Origin: Nakamurella endophytica
GTDB lineage: Bacteria > Actinomycetota > Actinomycetes > Mycobacteriales > Nakamurellaceae
Assembly (NCBI RefSeq): GCF_014646215.1
Contig: NZ_BMNA01000007.1
Coordinates: 1 to 64,000, forward strand
Length of the DNA: 64,000 nt
Direction of reading: 5' to 3'
Below the pieces are notes generated by a model, which did no database searches, had not been told where the DNA came from, and saw nothing but the letters and a program-made list of their open reading frames with translations. Shown one piece after another: positions 26,503 through 35,200 of the stretch. The position numbers were made by a program, and so were the translations under genes. The stretch's first letter is position 1. The number at the start of each line of letters is the position of its first letter.

Positions 26503-26673
26503 ATGAGCCGTCCTGGCAAGCGACGCACGAGGCTTGTTATAGCCCTATCCGTGTGCTGTCTTCTCACAGCAAATTGCCAGGACGACAGCGGGACCGCCCA
26601 TACCGGGAAACCGGGAACGTCCGGCGTCGTGACCACCCCGCCCCCCAACAGCACCACGAGGAGGACGCCGTGA
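26503..26673 (+). CDS. Small predicted lipoprotein
   Basis: 56 residues, MSRPGKRRTRLVIALSVCC at the start, with hydrophobic helix and lipobox LTANC near residue 24; the mature peptide is only about 30 residues and Thr/Pro-rich. The stop overlaps the next start (TGATG), so the two genes are coupled. Small lipoproteins with this size act as entry-exclusion or lysis proteins on some plasmids, but nothing here allows that call. Confidence 0.45.
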   Translation: MSRPGKRRTRLVIALSVCCLLTANCQDDSGTAHTGKPGTSGVVTTPPPNSTTRRTP

Positions 26674-26942
26674 TGGATCTCGTGTGGATCTACCTGATCT
26701 TTCGCTACCGGCGGGGCATCACCTGGATTTTCGCCTGGATGTTCGCGTTTTGGGCGCCGGCCCTCATCCCGATCCCCGTCATCGGCTGGGCCGCTCCGCC
26801 GCTGCTGTATTGGGCCGCCATCTCCTCCCGCCGGCGACACCTCCAGCAGCCACCTCGCAGCCATAAAATGGCGTCCCCGACGCAGCGAGCATGGACCGCC
26901 GCTATGGCCGAGCTGAAAGCCGGACGCCTCCAACAGCCGTGA
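26673..26942 (+). CDS. Small two-helix membrane protein
   Basis: 89 residues from an ATG coupled to the lipoprotein gene. Two hydrophobic helices (ITWIFAWMFAFWAPALIPIP and VIGWAAPPLLYWAAI) with a Trp/Pro-rich connection are followed by a basic cytoplasmic tail (SSRRRHLQQPPRSHK). No family is recognised. The pair with a tiny lipoprotein next to repA suggests a plasmid-maintenance or surface role, which is an inference. Confidence 0.5.
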   Translation: MDLVWIYLIFRYRRGITWIFAWMFAFWAPALIPIPVIGWAAPPLLYWAAISSRRRHLQQPPRSHKMASPTQRAWTAAMAELKAGRLQQP

Positions 26943-27333
26943 TGAGGAAGAAGGCCGTCCACCCGGAAGTCGAACGGCGCGGAGCCGTACACAACGGTTG
27001 CCGCCCGTCCACCACCGCCGGCGCGACACTCAAGCGGGGCCGACGACTCGTCCGGTGATCAGCGAGCAGGCACGGAGCTGTGCCTGAAGACGACAGTGGC
27101 CGCGGGCCTCGGGCAAGGAGTCCCCAGGACCGGCGGCGGCTGGCGCGTTCAATGCGGGGACCGTCAGCGATCTCTCGGCCTGTGGCCGCTCGCAGCGGCC
27201 AGAAGTGGGGCCCCGGGGCATGTACCGCACCAACGTCACCTACAAGCGCATCCCCGGACGAGATGTTCCGCGGCGCGCCGGACGCCGGCCGGCCTCGGCG
27301 ATCGAGACCTAGGGCTCGCTTTGCACTGTGGCG
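26943..27333. other. Gap without a supported gene
   Basis: About 390 bp between the small membrane protein and a leftward HTH gene. Nothing convincing is seen. Confidence 0.35.
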
Positions 27334-27582
27334 TCAGCCGTTGTCGCCTTCGGCCTCGACGGGGGCCGGCTGCAGCGCGTCGAGGTTCAGCGCCCTGCCG
27401 GTCCGTTCCGCCCAGGCGGTGAGGTCGCCGAGCGCCCACACGCTGCCCATCTCCAGGACGGCAAGGGGCGCGGGAAAGGTGGGCTTCTGGGCAAGCTGCG
27501 ACACCCGCTGACGGCTCACGCCGATAAGGCGGGCGAGTTCGGCAGGTCCGAGCAATCTGTCCACATCGAACAGGGTAGGCAT
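27334..27582 (-). CDS. AlpA/MerR-like helix-turn-helix DNA-binding protein
   Basis: 82 residues. The helix-turn-helix LLGPAELARLIGVSRQRVSQ is at residues 10-29, followed by a wing-like FPAPLAVLEMGSVWALGDL and a short tail. Such small proteins regulate excision or plasmid genes. It is divergent from the DUF932 gene and the 134-bp gap between them holds direct repeats that could be its binding sites. Confidence 0.75.
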   Translation of the reverse strand: MPTLFDVDRLLGPAELARLIGVSRQRVSQLAQKPTFPAPLAVLEMGSVWALGDLTAWAERTGRALNLDALQPAPVEAEGDNG

Positions 27583-27602
27583 CTGTACAGGCTAGGGCGT
27601 GC

Positions 27603-27666
27603 CTAGGCAGATGACAACTAGCCATGTGTAGATTGACGATTGACTACTAGGCGTATGACAAGTACG
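27603..27666. promoter_or_regulatory. Direct repeats and promoter in the divergent HTH/DUF932 gap
   Basis: CTAGGCAGATGACAACTAG (27603-27621) and CTAGGCGTATGACAAGTACG (27647-27666) match closely, 44 bp apart (about four helical turns). TTGACG (27633-27638) and TTGACT (27640-27645) are candidate -35 boxes, the second with a weak TACGCT 17 bp later. The region is AT-rich relative to its surroundings. Confidence 0.5.
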
Positions 27667-27716
27667 CTTGAACTATCGGCAGGGCGGGCGGTCCGCCTCG
27701 ATAGAGGGAGTGAGTC

Positions 27717-28736
27717 ATGGCTGATCAGCTGGAGAAGTGGACGGACGGGTCGGCGTCGTTCGTGTCGGCGCGGAAGCACGCCTGGCACCGGTTGGGCACG
27801 GTCCTGCCGGACGAGTTCGACGCGGCGCAGGCGATGGAGTACGCCAAGCTCGGCGGCTGGCGGGTCCGCAAGGAGGCCCTGCAGACCACCGTCCTAACCA
27901 GCGACGGGGTGACCACGCTCGACGTGCCGGAGCAGTTCGCCACGGTGCGGACCAATCCGGTGAACGGGCAGCCGGAGGTGCTGGGCGTCGTCGGTCGCGG
28001 GTACACCCCAATCCAGAACGAGGAACACGCCGCCCTGCTCGATGCGCTGGTGGACGAGTCCGGCGCGCACTTCGAGACGGCCGGATCGCTGCGCGGCGGC
28101 CGGGGCGTGTTCCTGACCATGAAGCTGCCGACCACCATGCAGATCGGGGGAGTGGACCCGCTCGACGTCTACCTGATCGCGCTCAACAGCCACGACGGCA
28201 CCAGTGCGTTCCGGCTCCTGGTGTCCCCGGTGCGGGTGGTGTGCGCCAACACCCAGGCGATGGCAATCCGCCGGGCACAGTCGACGTTCTCGATCCGGCA
28301 CACCTCCGGCGCTTCCGGCCAGATCGAGCAGGCCCGGCAGGCGCTGGGGCTGACGTTCAAGTACGCCGAGACGTTCCAGGCCGAGGCAGACGCGATGATC
28401 GCGCAGGCGATGACCGATGCCGAGTTCCGCGAGCTGATCGACGCGGTGTGGACCGTGGAGCAGCCGACTGGGACGGCCAAGCCGTCCAAGCGGGCGCAGA
28501 CCATCGCCAGCAACCGGCGGACCGCGCTGCTGAACCTGTGGAAGTCCTCGCCCACCGCCGAGGCGATCCGGGGCACGAAGTGGGCCGCCTACCAGGCGAT
28601 CACCGAGTACACCGACCACGTCGCGCCGGTCAGCGACAAGCGCAACCCGGGCGCGGCCCGCGCCGAACGGGCCATCACGTCCGCGAACGTCGCCGCCGTC
28701 AAGACGCGAGCGTTCGAGCTCATCGCGACGAACTGA
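27717..28736 (+). CDS. DUF932 phage/plasmid-like protein
   Basis: 339 residues with ribosome site GAGGGAG. The DUF932 signature is seen as KHAWHRLGT near the N-terminus, GVVGRGYTPIQNEEHAALLD in the middle, VRVVCANTQAMA and SIRHTSG, with a C-terminal NRRTALLNLW. The family is common on actinobacterial plasmids and phages. The function is not established; it is often highly expressed and near recombination or DNA-modifying genes. A strong hairpin terminates the transcript just after the stop. Promoter and repeats upstream suggest control by the divergent HTH protein. Confidence 0.85.
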   Translation: MADQLEKWTDGSASFVSARKHAWHRLGTVLPDEFDAAQAMEYAKLGGWRVRKEALQTTVLTSDGVTTLDVPEQFATVRTNPVNGQPEVLGVVGRGYTPIQNEEHAALLDALVDESGAHFETAGSLRGGRGVFLTMKLPTTMQIGGVDPLDVYLIALNSHDGTSAFRLLVSPVRVVCANTQAMAIRRAQSTFSIRHTSGASGQIEQARQALGLTFKYAETFQAEADAMIAQAMTDAEFRELIDAVWTVEQPTGTAKPSKRAQTIASNRRTALLNLWKSSPTAEAIRGTKWAAYQAITEYTDHVAPVSDKRNPGAARAERAITSANVAAVKTRAFELIATN

Positions 28737-28750
28737 CCGACCGGTCACGT

Positions 28751-28784
28751 GGTGGGCCGGGGGATCGCACCCCCCCGGCCCACC
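28751..28784 (+). terminator. Strong GC hairpin after the DUF932 gene
   Basis: Arms GGTGGGCCGGGGG and its exact complement, 13 bp, with an 8-base loop, 14 bp past the stop. There is no U-tract. Confidence 0.65.
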
Positions 28785-28830
28785 GGGTCGCCCCACCCCA
28801 CACAGCCATGCGTCAAGGAGAGCAACACCC

Positions 28831-29208
28831 ATGATGCCCACCCACCACCCGGACCCGCACCCCGCACCCGGCCGGGCCGTGGACGGACCGACGGCCGAGA
28901 TGGTCGGACCCGTCCGGTACCACGGATCGCTGACCGAGCACCACGGCGCGGCCCTGTGCCTGGGGTACTGCCCGTGCCCGGACTGCCGCGCATTCGCTGC
29001 GGCCTCCGATGCCTACCACCGCACCGCGTTCGCCGGGGACGGCCTGGGCGACGAGCGCTTCACGCTCCAACTCCCCGAGGGCGGTGTCCTGTCCCACGTC
29101 CGCGCCGACAGCTTCACCCCGTGCGCCCAGCACGTCCGTCCGGCCACGCCTCGACGGCCGCCTCGCGCCCCTCCAACTCCTGAACGATCCGAGAGGACTT
29201 CACCATGA
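28831..29208 (+). CDS. Hypothetical plasmid protein with a cysteine cluster
   Basis: 125 residues starting MMPTHHPDPHP. A central ALCLGYCPCPDCRAF motif carries four cysteines in 12 residues, suggesting a small zinc-binding site. The C-terminal part is Arg/Pro-rich and disordered. The stop overlaps the next ATG (ATGA), so it is in an operon with the ParB-like gene. No family is recognised. Confidence 0.55.
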   Translation: MMPTHHPDPHPAPGRAVDGPTAEMVGPVRYHGSLTEHHGAALCLGYCPCPDCRAFAAASDAYHRTAFAGDGLGDERFTLQLPEGGVLSHVRADSFTPCAQHVRPATPRRPPRAPPTPERSERTSP

Positions 29209-31016
29209 CCGCACTGCTGAACCATCCCGTCGCCGCCGACACCGGCAGCGCCGACGCCAACCAGGTCGACCACGAGCAGGCCAACCACCAGCACGCCGCG
29301 CCGGCCGGCACCGTCGTGGTCGAGCTGACCGCCGATCAGGTCGCCCAGCATCCCGACAACCTGCGCGACGCCGGGCGCGGCATCCGCGAGCTGACCGCGT
29401 CCATCGCCGAGGTCGGCGTCCTGGTCCCGCTGATCGTCGTGCCCGTCCAGGCCGTGCCCGGCTACGAGTTCGGCCCCGCCGTCACGCACCTGGCCGTGGA
29501 CGGCAACCGCCGCCAGGCCGCCGCCCGCGCCGCCGGACTGCCGCTGCCGTGCATCGTCCGGCCCGACGTGGCCAGCGCCCGCGACACTGCGCTCACCATG
29601 GCCGTCACCGGCCTGGCCCGCGACGGACTGACCGCCCGCGAGGAAGCCGGAGCCGTCCAGACGATGCTCGAGCTGGGCATCGACGCCGCCGCGATCGGCC
29701 GCGCCACCGGCCGCAGCCGCAAGCACATCGCCGCCGCCCGCAAGGCCGCCAGCCTCACCGACGAGGTCACCGCCGCCGTGGCCGACTACCCGATGACCCT
29801 GGCCGAGCTGGCCGCCCTGGCCGATTGGCAGCACGACCCCGAGGCCACCGCCGTCCTGCTGGAGGCGATCCCACGCGGCCAGCTCGACCACACCCTGGCC
29901 CGGCTGACCCTGGCCCAGCGCGAACGGAAGCTGCACGCCAAGACCGCCCGCGAGCTGACCGCCCACGGCGTCACCGTCACCGACACCGAACCCAGCTACT
30001 ACGGCGACGGCCCCCGAGTGCTGACCCGGCTCCGCGCCGCCGACGCGCCCAGCGGACAGGCGCTGACCCCGGACGAGCACGCCCAGTGCCCCGGCCACGT
30101 CGCCCACGTCGAGGTCACCATCTACGAGGCCGACCCTGACGAGGGCACCGACGAGGACACCGAGGTCAGCATCACTTACGGGTGCACCGACCCCACCGCG
30201 CACGGCCACCTCGACCTGTGGGAGCGGCCCAGCATCCGCACCGTGCACCTGCCCGACGAGGACGTGCCCGCCGACGAGGACGAGCAGGCCCGCGCCGACC
30301 GGCTCGCCCGCGCCGAACAGGCCCGCGCTGAGGCGCAGGCCCGCGCCGAGCAGGAAGCCCGCGACGCCCGCCGCGAGCTGATCCGGCTCAACAAGGAAGC
30401 CGACGCCGCGCAGACCGTCCGCCGCGAGTTCCTGCGGTCCTGCCTGACCGCCAAGCCGCGCCACAAGGCGATGACCGGCTACGCGCTGCGCCAGTTGCTG
30501 GCCCGGGATCGCACCGTCACCGACTGGTTCAACGACCACCCGTGGCCCACCGGTGAGCCCGCAGTCCTGGCCGAGTTCCTGGGCGAGGACCCGGTCACCA
30601 CCGCGACCAACGCCCCGGCCACCCGGCAGCCGATCATGCTGTGGGCCTACGTCGTGGCCGCGCACGAGAAGGCCATGCCCCGCGACGCCCACCGCGACCA
30701 CAACCCCGGCCGCGCCGACTACCTGCGCCACCTGATAGACCTCGACTACGTCCCGGCCGACGTCGAGCGCCGCATCATCGCCAACGTCTACCCGCCGACC
30801 CCGCTCATCGAGCGCAACCCGAACGAGCCCGACGACCAGACCGACGCCGAGCCAGCCGACGCGGAGCCGGTCGTCGCCGAGCCGCCCGTCGCGGAGCCGG
30901 TCGACTCCGCGCCTGACGACCAGGCCGACGCCGAGCCCAAGCGGGTCGCCGTCGACGGTGCCGAGCCGGGGACCCCGGCCGTGTCGATGCCGGGGGAGGT
31001 GATGCCCGCAGCCTGA
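29205..31016 (+). CDS. ParB-like nuclease-domain protein with KorB-like HTH
   Basis: 603 residues. The ParB N-terminal domain runs from about residue 35 to 130: VVVELTADQVAQHPDNLRD, GIRELTASIAEVGVLVPLIV and DGNRRQAAARAAG. A central HTH (IDAAAIGRATGRSRKHIAAARKA) lies near residues 160-185. The rest is long and Glu/Ala/Arg-rich with a coiled-coil-like stretch (ARAEQARAEAQARAEQEARD) and an acidic repetitive tail (EPADAEPVVAEP...). Actinobacterial plasmids carry such large ParB/Srx proteins; they may regulate or process DNA, and NTPase activity is possible. It is distinct from the RHH partition protein at 23608. Confidence 0.8.
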   Translation: MTALLNHPVAADTGSADANQVDHEQANHQHAAPAGTVVVELTADQVAQHPDNLRDAGRGIRELTASIAEVGVLVPLIVVPVQAVPGYEFGPAVTHLAVDGNRRQAAARAAGLPLPCIVRPDVASARDTALTMAVTGLARDGLTAREEAGAVQTMLELGIDAAAIGRATGRSRKHIAAARKAASLTDEVTAAVADYPMTLAELAALADWQHDPEATAVLLEAIPRGQLDHTLARLTLAQRERKLHAKTARELTAHGVTVTDTEPSYYGDGPRVLTRLRAADAPSGQALTPDEHAQCPGHVAHVEVTIYEADPDEGTDEDTEVSITYGCTDPTAHGHLDLWERPSIRTVHLPDEDVPADEDEQARADRLARAEQARAEAQARAEQEARDARRELIRLNKEADAAQTVRREFLRSCLTAKPRHKAMTGYALRQLLARDRTVTDWFNDHPWPTGEPAVLAEFLGEDPVTTATNAPATRQPIMLWAYVVAAHEKAMPRDAHRDHNPGRADYLRHLIDLDYVPADVERRIIANVYPPTPLIERNPNEPDDQTDAEPADAEPVVAEPPVAEPVDSAPDDQADAEPKRVAVDGAEPGTPAVSMPGEVMPAA

Positions 31017-31029
31017 CGACCCATCGACC

Positions 31030-31064
31030 GGAGGGGCAGCGTTGACCGCGAACGCTGCCCCTCC
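31030..31064. terminator. Strong terminator between converging genes
   Basis: A perfect 14-bp stem (GGAGGGGCAGCGTT with its complement) and a 7-base loop, positioned between the ParB-like gene and the leftward HNH gene. It can act in both directions. Confidence 0.75.
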
Positions 31065-31082
31065 CTGCTGTATGCGGTCAGC

Positions 31083-31700
31083 TCACAGGTCGAACAGCGG
31101 CCAGGTGTCGGCCGCCGAGGGCAGCGCCGGCAGCGCCGGCACGCTCAGCGCCGGCGCCGCGACCGCAGCGCCGGCCGCCGGCGCCGGCGGCTCCACGTCG
31201 AACAGCGGCAGCAACTCCCGCCACGGGTCACCATCGGCGATGACCGACGCCAGTACCGCCGCGAGCGCGTCCGGGGAGCGGTCCATCGACGCGGCCAGCG
31301 CCGCCTGGATCGCCCGAGACGCGCCGACCTTGCCCCGCACATCGGTCCGGCCCGGCCGGGGACCGACCGCCCGGCCGCGCCGCACCGCGTCGCGCATGTT
31401 CTCGCTCTGCGTCCCGATCCGCACGTGCCCGGCGTCGGTTCGGCAGCACAGCCGGACCTCGCAGTCGTGCAGGATCGTCGCCCCGGCCGGGATCACGCCG
31501 AACCGCAGTCGCGCCGCCACTTGATGCGGAGTCAGCATCCGTGGCCCGTCGTCCTTGGTGTTCACCGCGACCCGGCCGTAGCCGTCCGAGCCGACCGCGC
31601 CCATCCAGATGTGGCACGTCCCGGTGGGCAGCACGTGCCGCCACCACCGCGCTACGTCCATCTGCGACAGCTGGACCGGCCGCCCCTGCGACTTGCTCAC
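31083..31700 (-). CDS. HNH endonuclease-like protein
   Basis: About 205 residues from a GTG at 31700 (an earlier GTG at 31727 overlaps the upstream gene). The zinc-finger HNH fold of phage/homing nucleases is visible: CHIWMGAVGSDGYGR, then ATILHDCEVRLCCRTDAGHV, then GTQSENMRDAVRRGR. The C-terminal ~60 residues are Ala/Pro-rich. Such HNH proteins nick or cut DNA, or act as mobile introns/homing genes. It is downstream of, and overlapping or adjacent to, the coiled-coil gene, and converges on the ParB-like gene. Confidence 0.75.
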   Translation of the reverse strand: MSKSQGRPVQLSQMDVARWWRHVLPTGTCHIWMGAVGSDGYGRVAVNTKDDGPRMLTPHQVAARLRFGVIPAGATILHDCEVRLCCRTDAGHVRIGTQSENMRDAVRRGRAVGPRPGRTDVRGKVGASRAIQAALAASMDRSPDALAAVLASVIADGDPWRELLPLFDVEPPAPAAGAAVAAPALSVPALPALPSAADTWPLFDL

Positions 31701-31716
31701 CGCCCCGTCCCGCCGC

Positions 31717-32124
31717 TCACGCCGCACCGTCCAGGTCGCCGCCGGATTCGACCGGAGCGGCCGGAGCCGCCGGGCCGCGCAGCAGCCGCCGCACGTCCGC
31801 GGCGGGCAGGGTGACCAGCTCCGCGATCTGCGCGACGGTCAGCCCCTCACCCTTGAGCGCAGCCACGCCCGTGCCGATCCGCGCATCGGCCGCCGCGACC
31901 GCCTCCCGCTCGGCTTGTTCGGCGTCCGCGATCGCCCGCTGCGCCGCCTCGACCGCCAGCGCCCGCCGCGCCGCCGCCGCCGTCTTGGCGTCCAGCTCCG
32001 CGAACACGTCAGCGGCCGCGTCCTCGATCCGCTGATCCCGCGCCGCCCGCTCCGCGTGCAGCGCCGCCATCCGCTCCTGCGCCCGAGCCCGCGCCGCCAC
32101 CGCCGCGTTCGCCACCTTGCCCAT
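31717..32124 (-). CDS. Alanine-rich coiled-coil protein
   Basis: 135 residues from an ATG at 32124. Almost the whole protein is a predicted helix (AARARAQERMAALHAERAAR through DAEQAEREAVAAADARIG), followed by a short MarR/HTH-like segment (GLTVAQIAELVTLPAADVRRLL) and a disordered tail. It is divergent from the relaxase gene, so it may be a small relaxosome accessory or regulator; this is inference from position. The gene lies immediately upstream of the HNH gene. Confidence 0.6.
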   Translation of the reverse strand: MGKVANAAVAARARAQERMAALHAERAARDQRIEDAAADVFAELDAKTAAAARRALAVEAAQRAIADAEQAEREAVAAADARIGTGVAALKGEGLTVAQIAELVTLPAADVRRLLRGPAAPAAPVESGGDLDGAA

Positions 32125-32250
32125 CGCGCACCCTCTCCCGATCGCCAGCGCCAACCGTCGCCCAGTCCACACCCGACCACCGACAGTCCCCAGCCGCCAG
32201 CCAGCACGCTACCGGCCCGACCAACGCCGGACACACCTCATGCACTTTGG

Positions 32251-32288
32251 TCACGACGCGGTTACGACCGCTAAGCTGCTGGTCGTGA
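32251..32288. other. Hairpin at the relaxase start, candidate oriT
   Basis: TCACGAC (32251-32257) pairs with GTCGTGA (32282-32288), and nested inside, ACGACC pairs with GGTCGT around an 11-base loop. It sits in the divergent gap next to a MobF relaxase gene, the usual place for an origin of transfer. Confidence 0.4.
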
Positions 32289-35200
32289 TGGGTCTGCACA
32301 AGCTGACCGCCGGGGACGGGTACACGTACCTGATCCGGCAGGTCGCGGCGTCGGACTCCACCGAGCGCGGCTACAACTCGCTGGGCGACTACTACGCCGC
32401 CAAGGGCGAGTCGCCGGGCACCTGGATCGGTCGCGGCATCGACGCCCTGGGCACCTCCGGGGCGGTCACCGAGTCGCAGATGCGGAACCTGTTCGGACTG
32501 GGCATCCACCCCGACGCCCACGACATCGTGGTCGCGCAGACCGCGGCCGGCGCCTCGGCTGCGGCCGCGCAGGCCGCGACCAAGCTGGGCTCGGCGTACC
32601 GGGTCGTCGAGGGCGACGCCGAGTGGCGGGCTGGCCTGACCGAGCGGTACCAGGCGTGGAACCTTGTGCGCGATCGGCCGGAGAACGCGCCGGTGCCGCC
32701 GGAGGAGCGGACCCGGATCCGCACCGAGCTGGCCACCGAACTGTTCACCAAGCGGCACGGCCGGCCGCCGGCGCACACCGGCGAACTGACCGGCTTCCTG
32801 GCCCAAGCATCCCGCCCGGAGTCGGCGTCGGTGGCCGGGTTCGACCTGACGTTCTCCCCGGTCAAGTCGGTCTCCTCGCTGTGGGCCGTGGCGGAACGCC
32901 CGGTCGCCGAGCAGATCGAAGCCGCGCACCGGGCGGCGGTGCTCAAGACCATCGAGTTCCTGGAACGCGATGCCGCCTACACCCGGATGGGCACGCACGG
33001 GGTGCGGCAGGTGGAGATCCGTGGCCTGGTCGCTGCGATGTTCACCCACCGCGACTCGCGGGCCGGCGACCCAGACCTGCACACCCACGTCGCGGTCTCG
33101 AACAAGGTGCAGACCCGAGACGGCCGGTGGCTGGCCCTGGACGGGCGGATGCTCTACCGGTACAACGTCGCCGCGAGCGAGTTCTACAACTCCCAGCTCG
33201 AGGCCGAGGTCACCGCCCGCATCGGCGGCCGCTTCGCCGCCACCGAGCGCGGCGACGGCAAGCGGCCGGTGCGCGAACTGGTCGGCGTCGACGAGCGGCT
33301 GAACACCCATTGGTCCAGCCGGCGGCAGGCCATCGAGACGGTGACCGGTGACCTGGCCGCTCAGTTCGTCGCCCGGCAGGGTCGGGTGCCGACCGCGGTC
33401 GAGACGCTGCGGCTGGCGCAGCAGGCCACCCTGGCGACCCGGCAGGCCAAGCACGAGCCGCGGTCGCTGAACGAGCAACGTCAGGTGTGGCGGGCCCAGG
33501 CGGTGCGGGTTCTCGGCGGTGAGGCGCCGTTGGCGGCGATGCTGCGCGACGTCCGCACCACCGTCGCGGCCGAGCCGATCACACCCGCACTGGTCGATGA
33601 GCTCGCCGCCGAGACCGTCTCGGTGGTCAGCACGGCGCGGGCCCGCTGGTATGAGACCAACCTGCTCGCTGAGGCGATCCGGCAGGTCCGCGCGGCCGGT
33701 GTCGACCCGGCTCAGGTCAACGAGCTCGCTCAGCAGGTCACCCGGCGGGCGGTGTCACCGGATCACTGCGTGCCGATCGGCGCGGACACCGACGTCGCCC
33801 CGGACGCTCAGGTGCCGGCGGCGCTGCGCCGCTCGGACGGGACGTCGGTGTACCGGGTGGCCAAGGGCCAGCGGTACACGTCGCCGGCGGTGCTGGACGC
33901 CGAACGTCGGCTGGTGCAGGCCGCCGGCCGCACCGACGGCCGGCGGATCACCGCGGCCGATGTGCAGGTGGCGATGCTGGAGTGGTCCGCCAACCGCGAG
34001 GGCCGCGTTCTGAACCACGGTCAGGCCGCCATGGTCAACGAGGTCGCCACCAGCGGCCGCCGGGTGCACCTGGCGTTGGCGCCCGCGGGCACCGGCAAGA
34101 CGACCGTGATGGGGGTGCTGGCCCGCGCCTGGCAGGGCAGCGGCGGCCACGTCGTGGGCCTGGCGCCGCAGGCCTCCGCGGCCGAGGAGCTGCACGCCGC
34201 GCTGCACCAGGTGGAGACCGACACCCTGGACAAGCTGGTCCACGAGATCAGCCAGACGCATGAGGACGCGCACCCGGACTGGATCCGGGAGATCGGCCCG
34301 AACTCGCTGGTGATCGTCGACGAGGCCGGCCTGGCGACCACGACCAAGCTGGACGCTGCGGTCGGGTTCGTGCTGCATCGGGGAGGGCGGGTGCTGCTCG
34401 TCGGGGACGATCGGCAACGCGCCGCCGCCGGCGCCGGGGGAGTCCTGCGCGACATCGACGCCGCGCACGGGTCCTCGACCCTGGTCGAGGTCATGCGGTT
34501 CGCCGATCCCACCGAGGGCCACGCGACGCTGGCCCTCCGGGCGGGGGAGACCAGCACGGTCGGCTTCTACACCGACCGGAACCGGCTGCACGCGGTCAAC
34601 GCCGACACCGGCATCGACGCCGTCTACCGGGCCTGGGCCGCCGACACCGCCGCCGGCGCCGACTCGGTGATGATGGCCCCGACCCTGGAGCAGGTGGCCC
34701 AGCTCAACGCCAGGGCCCGCGCCGACCGGCTCACGGCACAGGCTCTCGACGGGACGCCGGTGGGTCGAGAACTGACGCTGGCCAACGGCGAGACGGTGTC
34801 CGCCGGCGACGTGGTGGTCACCAAGCAGAACGCCCGGTCGCTGGCCCTAGGCGGCACCGACTTCGTGCAGAACAACCACCGCTGGACGGTCCAAGCCGTC
34901 CGGGCGGACGGGTCGCTGGACGTGCGAATGATCGGCGGCACCGAGCGCGAGGTGCACCTGCCCGCCTGGTACCTGGGGCAGGGCAACGTCAGGCTCGGCT
35001 ACGCCCACACCCTGGCCTCCTGCCAGGGCATCACCGTCGGTTCTGCTGGCCCCGGCGGGCGGCGCGGCACCGCCCACGCGCTGCTGACCCCGGAGATGAC
35101 CCGCAACGAGGCGTACGTCGCGCTGTCCCGGGCGGTCAGCGAGAACCACGCCTACCTGCAGGTCGGCGGCGGCACCGACCCGCACCAGGTCGTCACCCCC

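Noticed and set aside
32009..33478. Long minus-strand frame opposite the start of the relaxase
   Set aside because: Antisense shadow of the relaxase gene without domains.
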